This document shows, one piece after another, positions 35,927-49,247 of a DNA stretch of 64,000 nucleotides. The position numbers were made by a program, and so were the translations under genes. The DNA comes from Arthrinium phaeospermum (lineage: Eukaryota; Ascomycota; Sordariomycetes; Amphisphaeriales; Apiosporaceae), in NCBI GenBank assembly GCA_006503535.1, contig QYRS01000003.1:2604001-2668000 (forward strand), given 5' to 3'. The notes under the pieces were generated by a model. That model was given only the letters and a program-made list of their open reading frames with translations. It was not told where the DNA came from and did no database searches. Numbering within the stretch: the stretch's first letter is position 1; the number at the start of each line of letters is the position of its first letter.

Positions 35927-37286
35927 TTTTGAGGGTATGAAGCTGTGCTTCGCGAACAGACAAAAATATTAGGGGATGGAAGAAGGAGGAATTGGGATGG
36001 CAGTGAGGAAGAGGGAGGTAACAACGACGTCGCCGTAGTTGTGATTTTTTCTGGAGGTTGAATCTGATAGTAGCTCGTGATTGGATTTGACTGCACTACG
36101 CTGCACTATGCTATCATCTGCTAGTCGGGCTGTCGAGAAAATTGCTGGTGCTGGTGCTGGTACAGGTGCCCCGTGTTTTGTTTGAGCTATTTGCTATATC
36201 GGGATTAACCGGTCAGCCACGAGGACTATTCGATTGGCCTGCGCGGGCAGCCCAGCTTTGCTACTGCTGCAAGCACTGCAGGCAAGGCCTGCAACCTTCC
36301 TCCCTTCCACTTCCAAGCTTTCCTTTCCTCCAGCCCAGCCAAAAGCTTGAGCCGAGCCGCTAAAAACGACCGGGTTGGTAACGCCTGCCAGAGCCTGTCG
36401 GGTCGGGCGCCTTCAAAGGAAGAAACTTTCACCGGTTACCGTTCTGGATCTATTTCCGCTAGCCCGTTGCAGTCAAGTGCCCCCGAGGTCCCCCAACCGT
36501 CGCGGGGCAATGGGGTTATCTCAGATTCGTCACAACTTCGTATTGTTAGCCGTCGGGTACTGGGAACACTACTGTAGTAAACTCGGTAATATCCAGCCAG
36601 GTGGTAGATCTCAGAATCGTATCAATTCACCAACAGTCCAGGCGAGCAACCTACCTGCACAATACTTGACTTGTTCTTGCAACTCCGAAGCCATTCAGTA
36701 AGAACATTGAATTTGGCGAATGCGGTTGTCATGCTATCCATCTATATTACTACTTTGAAGTAACAGTAGCATCTACCATCAACTTTTAAACGTTGGCTTG
36801 GGGGTAACACGGGTGCATAACCAACTACATGTATAACCTGGCAGTATGTTCCAACAGCCCGTGTTCCAGTCGTGTGTTCTGCGATTGTGCAGTTAATTCA
36901 CTCTTTGGGTCTCCCCTGCCTTGCTTCTTGTAGGAAATGGACCAATTGCATGGCCAAGATTCCTGTGCCGTCATTCCTCGAGACAAGGATCACTGTCCCA
37001 AGCATGCAGGCTTGTTGATCTCGGCATCGATGATGGCCTCCGCGGGCGACCGACTCTGCGAAGATGGATGTTTATAGCCAACTAGGTATTGATATATAAA
37101 TGACTGTTTGATGCATCTTTCATCTGGAGAAGAGAAGGTACATCTACCTCGTTCCCCAAAACTTATTCCATATTGAGCACATTTCCGAAGAAGCCGCGCC
37201 GTACCAATACGACGCAGAGATACCAAGCTACACCAACCCTGGAACAACGTATGCCAACTGCTGGCTGAGCACCTATACGGTCTACC
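35927..37286. other. Divergent 1.4-kb intergenic, LSC2 / P450
   Basis: No gene. Holds the promoters of LSC2 (minus) and the P450 (plus). A pyrimidine-rich stretch lies at about 36294-36344. Confidence 0.6.
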
Positions 37287-39589
37287 ATGTTCAGCTCACT
37301 CATTTGGCCCAGCGCCGCCACGCTTGGGTATCTATCAGCCAGTATAATCCTGCTTCTAGTCATCTGGTACGCATCAGTGCGAGTAGAGAGAAGTTTGCGG
37401 ATCCGGCGACTAGGTGGCGGGCGTGCCCTTAAGGTGGCTCCGAATTTTGTATCCGGTCAGTCTCGGCTCTCTAGACCAATGTGGTTTTTGACCCCTATCT
37501 AACATGGCAACCAGTTTGGAGGATGTTCAGTGAGCTCGGTCAAGCCTACGAAGAGAACAGGATGCTGGACTTCTACACGCGACTCTACGGCAATCAGAAC
37601 GTCGTGGAATTCGAAGTTCCTCCGTCCAATCGCATCCTCGTCACCAGAGACCCGGAGCACATCAAGACCATATTGACTACCAAGTTCGCCGAGTTTGGAA
37701 AGGGGCCAGGTTTCCATGATCAATGGAAGGCGTTCTTGTAGGGCTTGAGACACTTGCATGCTGTTTCGCTCATCTATAGCTCCAAGCTAACATCGCTATG
37801 TCTTCCAGAGGAGATAGCATCTTCACCACGGACGGAAACATGTGGCATGGAAGCCGTTCCCTCATCCGCCCCATGTTCCTGAAGGACAGAGTCAGCGACC
37901 TCGCCAAGATTGAGCACGGCGTACAGGCTTTCATGGCCCAGTTGCCGAGCTCTGGACAAACGGTGCAGTTGATGGGGCTGCTCTATCGAGCTACGCTGGA
38001 CATAACCACCGAGTTCCTCTTGGGCCGCAGCGCTGGCAGCCTCGAGAAGTGAGCATACAGATCGATCCGAGACTCTCTCTTGCGCACTGGTGACTAACAA
38101 GCATAACAGCCCAAAGGTGGCTTTCCTCCAGGCATTTGACAAGGTCCAAAGTGTTCAAATGCGTATAGCAATTATGTCGTAAGTCAATATCTACGGTCGA
38201 TACCCCTATCCTCGCTTTATCAACTAGGCGCCTGACAGATTTTGCTAGCCCCTTCGATATCTTCGTAGGTCGCAAGGAGTACAATCGTGGAATAAAGACT
38301 TTGGAGTCTTTCATTATGCCTTTCGTCGAGAAGACTCTGTCTCTGTCGGTCGAGGAACTTGAAGAGATCAGCAAGTCAGATCGGGATTTCACGTTCCTCC
38401 ACGGCCTGGCCAGCTTCACACGGGACCCGAAGGTGATCCGGGACCAGATCATGGCGGTCCTGCTCGCCGGGCGGGATACCACCGCCGGCACATTGTCCTG
38501 GGCATTCTGTGCGTCCCCTCCCTCTATATTCATATCCCCATGTGACGCTTCATACGGCTTGCGAAGCCCCATTCGTCCCCTAACTCACAATCGGTGCCTT
38601 TCGTCTGCTACAACCGCTGCTCACATATACTCGGTGATATAGATGAACTAGCGGCGTATCCCGACAAATGGGCGCGGCTCCGCGAAGAAGTCTTGTCGAC
38701 GGTCGGGTCTCAGAAAGCTCCTACGTACGATGACCTGAAGAACCTACGCTACATGCGTTACACGCTCCAGGAGACACTACGTCTCTATCCAGCTGTGCCC
38801 TACAACCAGCGGTCCGCATTGCAAGTCAGTACCCCTTAGTCTTCTATTCGCCCACCCCCGATGGCTACTACCTCGAGCAACCTCCCCGCGTAGACAAGGG
38901 ATTACCGCAATTCCACTCTTGATATTTAATTGCATGCAGTCTATACTAACGCCCGTCGGCTTAATAGGACACCACCTTACCTGGGGGACCGGGCAGGCCA
39001 GACATCGTGGTGTTGAAGGGCGACGTTGTAGGATACAGTCCCTATGTCATGCAGCGGCGGCGGGATCTCTACCCTCCAGTGACGGCCGAGTTCGCAGACC
39101 CCTTAACCTTTAGTCCGGAGCGGTGGTACAACTGGCAGCCTAAGTCTTGGGAGTTCATTCCCTTCAACGGCGGCCCAAGGATCGTAAGTGATGTTACTGG
39201 TCTACTACATCATGTTCTCTCCCCCCTTTTTTTCGCCACGCACCCTTATATGGGTATACTAACGGGAATGTCTACTTGTTATAGTGTGTTGGACAAAACT
39301 TTGCCATGACGGAGATGGCTTACTTCTGTACGTTATGCCTATGACCAAACCATTGCCACCCTCCGATCTCCATCCCCCCCTCCCCTCCAACTTTGAAAAC
39401 CAGGCTCGGCAGATCGAGTAGCTGCAGTTGGCTAACGTGAGATATGCAGTGGTCCGCATCTTGCAGAGATACGAACGGCTAGAATATCGCGGGGATTGGG
39501 AAGCACAGCTTCACCAGGCCGATATCGTTGGGCGGCCCTCGCTGGGCGTCCCCGTCGCCCTGTTCGAGGCCGGAGAAGGCCATGCGTGA
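37287..39589 (+). CDS. Cytochrome P450, CYP52-like
   Basis: Nine exons: 37287-37455, 37515-37737, 37809-38048, 38110-38178, 38249-38508, 38643-38824, 38968-39183, 39285-39327 and 39450-39589; 513 residues with every join in phase. An N-terminal anchor (LGYLSASIILLLVIWYASV) places it in the ER membrane. Landmarks: RSLIRPMF (helix C), the oxygen-binding I-helix AGRDTTAGTLSWAF, ETLRLYP (ExxR), FSPERWYNW and the haem loop PFNGGPRICVGQNFA. The pattern is that of CYP52 and related fungal families, which omega-hydroxylate fatty acids and alkanes; the actual substrate is unknown. The exon 7/8 junction falls right before the codon of the haem-ligating Cys. Exon 8 is only 43 nt. Several donors are variant (GTAGGG, GTGCGT, GTCAGT). 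No adjoining biosynthetic genes. Confidence 0.93.
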
Positions 39590-39750
39590 TGACGAAGCAT
39601 ACGGACTGCCGTGGCACCCAGATTCCCCCCTCCTCTCCCCCTATATTGGTGTGAATAGTATGAAACAGACTAGACGGCGCTATCTTGCCCTCCTACCTCT
39701 CTCTGTTCACCCGTCGTCCGAAATGTGAGGCCATTTAACTACTGCCGATG

Positions 39751-39767
39751 TGCATGCATGCATGCAT
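39751..39767. repeat. (TGCA)n self-complementary repeat
   Basis: Four TGCA units in tandem, a palindromic microsatellite 162 bp after the P450 stop. Confidence 0.85.
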
Positions 39768-40120
39768 ATTTTGCGAAGAATAATTCCATCCGCGCCAACG
39801 CAACGCCCAACTGCAGCGTCGCTGGTGTTCTACAGCATGACTTGAAGGAGAAGTATAACTGGCAATCCTACAGGAAGGCCTCGCATTGTCCAATCATCGC
39901 CCATGCATCATGCTTCACGGAAACAGGCCTCATCAGCTGATCGGCAACAGTGCAGGGCGCGGTGGCAACGAAAGGATTTTTTCGTCTGCTTGCCTGGCGA
40001 GCAGGCTGGCGCTGCTGGCCAACCAGTGTTTTCTTGATGGACCGAAAACGGCAATCCGCTCATTTGCCTGCAACGAGGAGGCAACAGATAAGAGAGGAGA
40101 AAGTGGTTTGGGCGCTTCTG

Positions 40121-40180
40121 GACTCTCTCTCTCTCTGCCCCCTCCCCTCCTCCCCTACCCCTACTCCTCCACGCCCCTAC
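40121..40180 (+). other. Pyrimidine-rich tract in the gene desert
   Basis: Almost only C and T over about 60 bases, beginning with a CT microsatellite. It resembles the promoter or leader tracts of filamentous fungi but has no gene downstream that I recognise. Confidence 0.5.
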
Positions 40181-43100
40181 TGTTGCTGCTGTGCGACCCG
40201 AGCGACTTGGCCTCGATGGTGCCGAGCATGAGAGAGGATTACTTGTCCCCTCACCCCCTCCTGCCTTCCACCCTGGTTCTTTATTCCAACCCCGAAAACA
40301 CCAATGATACAGCACTTTGGTTGGTGTACGGTTGGCAGCCGGATAAGAAAAAAAAACGAGAGCTGCACCCCCTGCTACCACTTGCTGCGCCGCCCAGAAG
40401 CAGAGGACCTGTCATTTTACCGCAACCCCCCTCCTACCCTCCACAATGTCAAAATAAAACGCCTCTGCGCCACGGCGGGCGATTGCGTGAAAACCATGAC
40501 GATGCGTCTATGTAAGTGCTATATTAATTTCTTCGGTGTGCCGAGGCCTCCTCGTCTGGCAGGTTGTACCTGGTCGTTTCTATCAATGCAAACAGATGTA
40601 GCTAGCCCATCCAACATCATCATCACCATCATAACCCATGCCCCATCGATGCTTGCTCTGAATCCTGAATCCTTCCTGGCTAAGAAAAAAAACCGCAAGC
40701 ACGATAACAAGTATCGGGCATATTGCACGTGGTGAGACGTCGTATTTCTCGTAAGCAGTAAGACAGACCTAGCAAGGGCCTCTCTCTCGGCGGTCTCCGC
40801 TTCCTGTCAGATCGCCTACTTGCGGCGAAGTCCAGTCTCAAGGTGTGAGTAAGCGGACAAGGCAAGACTTTGCGGCACCAACCACGGAATAACTAATCAC
40901 TCCTCTCCTGAATCAGTCACGCAAATTTCGAGAGCCTCTCGAGTCTCAGTCAGTCACGGTCAGGCGGATTGGGCGTCACGCGCCCCCAATAGACCGCAGC
41001 ACAAATCTCGCTTGGCGTCGGCCCAGCAAGAGCGGCTTTATCTAAGACCTTGTCGCCCATCATTGTGTGTGATTACTTTACCTTCAGGTGTTCCCAGCTT
41101 CGGCTGCCCACAGACTGTATCAGTGCCGTCCGTATGTACTATTTCGGCATTGGCAATTAGCTGTTATAAACAAGGATTGTTTTTGAGCATAACAGTGTTT
41201 TGTTTCATAAGGACCCATGATGATCTGACCCCGGCCCTGGTCAGCCCTGACATGATGTTCGACTAGCGAGCCTGGCGGCTTGTAATCGAGTCCGGGATCC
41301 TTGCGAGAGAGAGAATCAGGGGTTGATCTTTTCGAACACCGCAGCAGCAGCATCAATCCCATCCCATCCCAGCTGGCGCCAACAAACCCAACCCCGGGGG
41401 GTCGTGGGAAAGCTGAAAAAAGCAACATTGAGTGAAGAAGCCCCCGAAGAGCCAGACCCCATGGGCGTTCTGAGATGGCGTTATTCCACGTTGAACCAGC
41501 CAGACGCCTGCCCAGTCCCGGCCCAGCCCAGCCAAGCCCAGGAGGATGGGACACGCATTACCGCCCATGTGGTTGTCCCTCTCGGTTGCAGGGGTTGGTG
41601 GTTCATATCCAGCAAGCCACCCAACTTAGGTCGACCAATTTCTGGGAAAGACATAAGCCGAAGGAAGTGGGAAGAAGAAGCAAGGGGCCGATAGCTAATT
41701 GCGGAGAGCAGTGAATCTCCGAAGCGAGGGTTGACGTGTAGGAAGCAGTTGTTTGTTTTGTGATGCAAGTGTTTCACCCGCAGCCGCAAAGACATCGTGC
41801 CGTCCGTACCATCCTGTTGGGAGCGAGCGAGTAGGTAGTAGTACGCAAATGTTCACACAGCGTAGCATCACCGTACATGCGGTCGGTAGCAAACAAGCCC
41901 AAAATGAAGACGTCAATCTTGTGATGAGCAGTGCTGCTACTACCGTACCATACCAGCTGTCAGGTGGGAAACGCCCTCGTGTGTGGCCGGGCTGGGCCAA
42001 TCACACGTCCTGAAAAAATTCCGAGAGGCAAGGCAACACAAAAGTTCGATGCTGCAGTCACCCGCATGGACGAGAGGTCACCGAAAAGTGCCACGGAGGC
42101 CGAATCTAAGCGTGTGTGATGTTTCCCTCCCGACAACGTAGGAGTATACCCTATCAGCAGCATGTTGCTGTTGACTTCTCAGCTGGGCTTCCGACAGCCA
42201 CGACATGAGCTTTCGGTGTCCGCGAGCCCTTTCCCGAAGCGACGGCTGCCTTTCTTTTTCCTGACGCCTTTCCAGGCGAGCGGGATGAAGATTCTCCCAT
42301 TTTCACCCGGTCAGAGTAAAAGTAAGTAAGTGAGTCCTTTTCCATCCAGGTTCTAGCGCGTGGAATTTGTTTGTTGCCCCTCCTGTTCTCACAAAAACAA
42401 AAAAGGATGCCCAGTCGAGATGTGGGTTGCGAACTAGAGCAAGGTACCGTCCATGTCAAGCCAATAGGTTTGTCGCTGCCGTCTCTGATCTCAACACCCA
42501 AGAGAGCAGCGGCAGAGTGGTGGCCGCCGGAATATCCATAACATAGTGCTTATCTTGCTGACTGGCAGAGGGTGTGGTGTGTGTGCAATATAACATGTTG
42601 GTTCTTATCTTTTGGGTTTGGACACATAACGCATAACGCTTGAAGCTGAGTGGGTGAGTGAGCTGCTTTCCCAAAGGGGCCAGCTGCATTCGATAGGACC
42701 AGCCCAGGGCTGTGCCACCATCCAATGAGCAAGGGGCAAATGCCGTAAGCACTTTTATTTCGGACAGGTCTGGGCTTTTGCCTCTGTTCTGCTGTAGTGT
42801 AACGGGCCGAGACAGTAAGAGTCTGCGATATGCGCTCGACTTGACAGTTGAGGGCTTGTGTATCACGACGAGTCGGGTTTGGTCAGGCCTCCAACTCCAA
42901 CCCACCACAATCAACCATGGTTGAGCAGACCACATAGTGCTTACTTACTCGTGGTTCGCTTGAGCGGGTGTTGACAAATGTGGCAATGCGCTCGTTAGCC
43001 AGCAGGAATCCTTAGAGTATGATGCCTTTGTGAATGAAGGCTTTCCTATCTTGGGATGTCTCCGCTGTATAGTTGCTCAGATATCAAGTCGCATTGGGAA

Positions 43101-46100
43101 TGGACCTCTAATTGGTCCATGTCGGCCTCCAGCTCCGGACCAATGCGAGACTTGCTTCTGCCCAGGTTCAGCACTAGATAAGAACGCGAAGCAATCAACC
43201 TTACGGTAGATGCTGTCAGTAGCCGTGCCCAGATTGCCTTGACCAAGGAGAGGCGTTGTTCTAATGAGCCGCCGCTGAAGACAGCCATGATGATGTTCAT
43301 CAGCTGCACTAGGCCGAGCCTGGCACGCACGGCCTGGGCGGCTGAGCTGTCTGCCCCAGTAGTAGTCTGGGGCAGCTGTGGTAGTGAGCTGTAGTGGTAG
43401 TCGTAGTAGTGGCCTGTGGTGTACGGAGTACTTGTAGGTAGATCAGCCAACCTTGATGGTGATTAGTGTGGAGAAAACGTGGTCAGGTGCAGCCCTCTGG
43501 TGTTCAGTCTGGCTGTGCTATTTTCTTCTTTTCTGTTTCAGTCGTCGATGATAGCATACATGCCTGGCATCCATGCGCCGTGTCGTAGTGCGCATTGAGA
43601 TCGTTTCTTTTTCTTGCCCGGGTCAAGAGATTATGTAGCGCAAGCGAGACCCCACGATGCCTTCCTGCGCCCAACCAGCATCCAACAGGGTGTTTGTGTC
43701 CACGCGATGTATGCACGTACTTTGCTGACTTACACTACCCACACAACGTACAGGGGGTGATGCTCAGAATGCGGGGTTGGAGATGACGACGGCCATTCGT
43801 CCAGCCGTTCCCAGCGACACAGACTAATTTCCTGGGCAGGCTTGCTGCTAGCTGCATGAGCCACCAATATTTCTTTCTTCCTCTCAGAGTCATGAGTCGC
43901 TGCAACCGACCCTGGCGCTGAATTTCATATGGTCAGGTGCTGATGCACACACACATGCAGCAAGTACGGAGTATGTAATTCACGGAATGGTTATCTGGAA
44001 TTTGGTTTGTTATGGGGCCCGTGAAAGGCGAGGGCTTGCGAAGAAGCAAGACATGCCATACCTTTCGTATGTGCAAGCTGGAACCATCCATCTGTTCGTA
44101 GCACAGTGCCCGAGGGAAGCCAAGCTCGAATACGGCTCGGACTTCCCATGAGATATGTCTCGCGTGCTTGGCTGATTGGAGAGGAGAGACAGATACTGTA
44201 GGTTAGGTAGGTAGGTAGTGTAAGCACAAAGATCCGCCTGGACGGATCGACCGTTGCCCGAAAAAGGATTGCCCTCGGGAAGTGAACCAATCAGACGGGC
44301 GAGCATGGCCCTGCGCCTAAATCTCACCAAGTTCAAAGCGTACAGTAGGCATAGCCAGGGTTGGTTTTTCCAAATACTAGGGCGGGAACTATTGGCGGCT
44401 GACTGTGCTATCAAACGACGACCTAATTTCTGAGGGCGTACTGTATTTTTTTGCTGTTTCAGTGACAGGAACGGTAGCTGGCGCGTGGCTGTGGTGCCGA
44501 ACGTGGTTGGTCTCTCCCGGATAGCTCTTACATGTTGGAGGACTTTCTGGAGTCAGAAATTGCAGCTAATTGCTTGGCAACTCCGCCGGCGAGGGACCAT
44601 TTGTAGACGCAGACAAATACACATGTGCGCAGCATAATGAAACTGCGAGGGATCGGGGACCTGCAGGGTGGTTTTTGGATATGAGCTAATGCCAGATAGA
44701 TCCAAGCAGGAACAAAAAACTTTGATTGTCCGTAACTTTTGCGTGTCAGGTCGGGTCAGATCAGGGGTACGATACTCGGCCGGCTCGGCGACGATGGGCA
44801 AGTAACTCCGATCTTCGCGAGGCCCTCTCGGGGCTTGAAGTAAATCGAGAAATCCTCCGCCGCCCGTTCGTGTCCCTGGCAGGGCGTTCTTGGCTGTCGT
44901 GCAGCCGCAACCCCTCTGGCGCGAGAAACCTTGTTTGGCGGCCAGGTTACATAGTCCCGGGGGCTCGGCGAGGGGAATTACGACTCCATTTCCTTCTTGG
45001 GAATCTCGTATATGTATTAACGTGGTATCGACGGTTTCTCTGTTTCTTGATTGCTATAACTACTGCCAGCCAAGCGCAGTGTCCCTGGCCAAAACGGATA
45101 TCGTTTATACTTGCCTGGGGTTCAACGGGAAGCCAAGCCCCAAAGTCACCTTGTTGGCGTGCCCTCGCTGTTGACAAGTTATTGCAATGATCGTCCGCCA
45201 TCTCGAAAATAGCTAGCTTGCTAGTAGGGTTACCAGGGGCCCTTACAAGTCTACGAGGCTCGGACTGGCATACACAGTAGCATGTACGATACGGACCCCT
45301 TGGTATGTAATTCCAACTGAATAGATGCACGCCTCTTCACCTGTTGGTCCACTCATGCCTAGATCAGGGGGGCTTGGAGGAGTCGATCAAGAGCACCTGG
45401 ACAAAACTCCTGGCCTGCATGCAGTATCTGAAGGGGTGAGGGCTAACCATATCATCAACACCAAACCCTTTTCAGCACACCACCATCATGATAGTATGTG
45501 GCACTGCTGCAAGCACTTCTAACTGCATGAACTGCTGGTGGCGAATGGCGTCCTCTTACACGCTTCGTGTGCCTCGAAGCTCCTCGATCCGGATCATATC
45601 TCGCATGTAAAAGCGCATTCGTACATATATCCGGCATATCCAAATATCAAACCTCATAATATCCTATCAATGTGAGTTCAATATTGCGACCATATGATGA
45701 GGTCGTCGGTGGTATTCTTGGCGGATGCGCCATTGATGCTCGCAACAGGGCCACTAAAGCACGCACTGACAACAATCAAGGATGCGAAGTGGAGAGTGAG
45801 AGAGAGTGATACCACCTTGGACAAGAGACCAGGCAGCCAGGCAAGCGGCTGCAGGAATAAACCGTACTTTTCTCCATTGACATGATTATTCCACTTACTC
45901 CAGGTTACAACAGTGGAATAAGCGTATTCATGAGACTTGACCGGTTTATTCTCGCAGGGGCTTGCAGGCTGCCAGGGGAGGCAATCAAACATTCGAACAT
46001 CACTTCGTCCTCATCTATTTTAGAAAGGTCACTTGTACGTGCTAGCAGGTAGCCCGCCCGTCGGTAGCTTAGCTAGCTCGCCGGTAGCGAGAAGGAGTGA

Positions 46101-47673
46101 CTCATGAGGTGAGAAGATTTACGGCGCGAATGAGTCGGGCTGCGCGGTGAATCACGGAACGTACATGCTATGGCAGATACCGATAGGCACTGCGCTCTAC
46201 CTACCTAAGTACGTGACGAATGCCCTCTTGCATCGGGCTCCAGCAGAAGGCCGACGGTCCCTATCCGACCCGACCTAATTCGGATCGTTGCGGGAGCTGT
46301 CTATGTATAGACCCTGGCCAACCAATTATAATTTGCACGGTGCCGGAGTAAGTAATCGTTGTTGAGTCATCTCGAGATCATCCTCACAGTGTATATTGGC
46401 AAGGGTAGGCTGCTCGGCGGTAGGTGTCTTACGGGCAGCACTCCCCAGAGTACGCATAGCATCGTCGTGGTCGCATCCCGAGGATTCGGTTTTGCTTTGA
46501 GACGCAGTCCGAGCATGAGACACTTCGTCCCGAGAATCTGGCTTTCGAGGTCTGATCTATCTAGGCAGACTATTGTTAGGTATGCCGTAGATAGACAAAA
46601 ATGGCTGGGTGTAATAACAAACGAGAGAGAGAAAAAAGAGAGCAGATGTCGTCGGGCGATGCCTATCAAGGTCGCCGACTCAGCTCACTGACTCGCTGTG
46701 TGTCTCGAGGGATCAACCCTGAAAAGAAAGCAACGGGCCAAAAACACCCCACTGGGAACCCGATTGAGTGGACTGGGCTACGGGCCGCCTATGGGTGAGC
46801 CCGTCCAGTTACCCTTCCTTCCCCCTCGGACCTCAAGCCCAACAATGTTAGTTGCAAAAATGGCGTCTCCCTTGCAAGTCCTACCGTCAAGTATGTACAT
46901 CTCCCGTCGTAGCGAGGATCCGATGCTCGGGAGACATTCAACATATCTGTGCGAATCACCACTGATTGGGTTTCCATGCGCTTGCTATCTTGATCAATCA
47001 ATATCGATATCGCCGTCGAATACCGTTCCATTGGCACCTGCCCCATCGTTGCTGTGCCGCCGGCCGATAGCATATCAGCCTTCGGAGATTCAGGGATGGT
47101 GTTTTTTTTCCGCATAGATAATTGGAGGGGTTGTATTGATCGCATCACCAACTAAGCTGGGCGCGATGAGATATGGCTCGGCACTATGGATATTACTACT
47201 CAATGAGGCACCGATGACGTTCAACGCCCATGATAGGCCGTCGCGCACTCTACGTAGACAGTCAACATGTGCGATCGATACCTACATACTACTGGGCGAG
47301 CACCAGAGGTGGGGAAGAATTGCCCATGCATCATCCTGCGAGTGCGCCAGCTCCAGTGGCCTCGCTCGCGGTAACGTCGCAGAGACTGGAGACACGTACG
47401 TCTTGTCCTGTCTTTCTTTAGATGGGATTAATGGATTGGTGATGGGATTTTGGCGTCTATCCGTTTGGGCTACATGCTTAATCGCCGACCCTAGCGACCT
47501 TTAGATGCCTGTCTAATGTGAGAAGGGTTCGTTGCCGATAACACCATATGCACCTACGTAGTAGTCCACCCTAACCAAGCAAGCCGTGACCTTGCACACC
47601 ATAGCATATAGTAGATGATGTTATTGTTTATACCCGGAGCTTTCGGCGATGGATACGTTGCTGCCGCCATTAC

Positions 47674-47718
47674 CGCAAACATAGTCGCAAACAAAGTCGC
47701 AAACAAAAGTCGCAAACA
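47674..47718 (+). repeat. Four-copy CGCAAACA tandem repeat
   Basis: CGCAAACA at 47674, 47686, 47698 and 47711, that is spacing 12, 12 and 13 bp, with linkers TAGT, AAGT and AAAGT. Could be a minisatellite or a binding-site array. Confidence 0.8.
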
Positions 47719-48802
47719 GAGTACAAGTACAGTGACCGCATCGCGTGCGAGTCTCCGCCGTTGCCGTCATCTTGCACTTGCGAAGAGTCAAAGACGATAC
47801 CGCCGCTTAGGATGTGAGGTCAAATACCCACCAAAGGTCCGTCGACTGGCGCGCTATTCGGCAGTATTGTTGCTGTTTCAGTGGAGAGTGCCTATCACTC
47901 TCTCATTCTCGGGTGCGATGGAGAACTGCCTTTAGGTACACGGGGTTGGGCTGCAGGAGGACATCATGTAAGGTGTTTGGGTGTGTAAGTCCCACCCAGC
48001 CGAGTGCAAAACTGCTACTATATTCGCTCATCAACCAAACGTCGCGTCTCATATTTGGAGCTGCTTGATCCTCAGCTGCCCCGAGATCTGGCCAAGCCGG
48101 AACCCCTCATTGGCTACGGCGTTATCTTTGAGGGGGGGCCTTTGATAGTCCGAGTTTGCGAGCATCATTCATTGATCGCATACGTAGGCGCACGCTCTCG
48201 CGTCCCTCCCGGTTGCTGCCCAGCTGCCAGCCCTCCCTCTGTCTCATGTAGTTTTCAGTACCCGCGACAGCCCCGGGTCGTCTGCTTCTTTGACATCACC
48301 CGTACCACACACTACCCACCGTCCTCTAGGCTGGGGATAACGGATCGGCTCTTTCGCCGAGGTCCTATTGGCACTACCAGAAATCAAAGACTGATGCCCA
48401 CCACCCCTTCCTGGGAGGCTAGCCCGCTAGTGTTTGATGGAATCATCCCACGATGATGCTGCGTGTGCGGGTTTACGTGGGAAGAAGGGTAGGCAGGTAG
48501 GGAAGCGTCATTTGAGGCCGAAGGATCCAGGGTCCTGCATAGATATCCGTCGACCTGCTCCTGGAATCACGCCTCCGTAGGCTACGCAGGGCGCGCCTGC
48601 GCCCCTCTCACAACCCACCACATTGTTCACTAGCCTCCGCAGTATGCACACTCCGCAATGCATCGCTCCTTCCTATCCGATGATCATGGGAGTGTGATTG
48701 GAACAAGTGGTCAGGTGGCAATGGGGAGAGAACCACACCCAGCAGCAGCAGTCGGTGGTAGTGGCAGTGGTAGTACAGGAGTTCGGGCAAATGTGCGCGC
48801 GA

Positions 48803-48815
48803 GTGTGTGTGTGTG
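48803..48815. repeat. GT-rich microsatellite
   Basis: GT repeat continuing into interrupted GTGCGTGTGAGTGCGTGTGG. Confidence 0.8.
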
Positions 48816-49224
48816 CGTGTGAGTGCGTGTGGCTCATCATCCATACAGATTGTCTACAGGGTGGCAGTCTTTTGTATGTGCGTGTAGTAGTAGATATGCT
48901 TCATCAACGGCTTGGCAAGGAAGCAGGCTAGTGAGCCATGCTTCATGCAAGCTATCGTTGGTGTGAAGAGATAGGCCTAGTACGCAAGTGAGGTTAGCGG
49001 GTGATGGGTGGTTTGAAGATTGCATCTCGCGAGGCAGAAAGAGGAGAGCATCTCGGCGTGTATGCCGGCGGAATCGAATCGGGCATGGTGGTTTCCAGGC
49101 TGGCCATCATCTACATACTAACATGCTAGCGCTGCCGATGCAAAAGGTGGGGAAACGAACCGCAACAGAGTCCGGGGTGACAGGCACCAGTGCTTTCTTT
49201 TCCGTTGCCCACCTCCCGTCCGTC

Positions 49225-49247
49225 CACACATACACACACACACACAT
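49225..49247. repeat. CA microsatellite
   Basis: CA repeat interrupted by single T substitutions. Confidence 0.8.

Noticed and set aside
39886..40515. 209-codon plus-strand frame
   Set aside because: Pro/Leu/Ser content follows from the C/T tract; no motif.
44726..45190. 154-codon plus-strand frame with a hydrophobic stretch
   Set aside because: No family resemblance, competing frames of equal length; likely chance.
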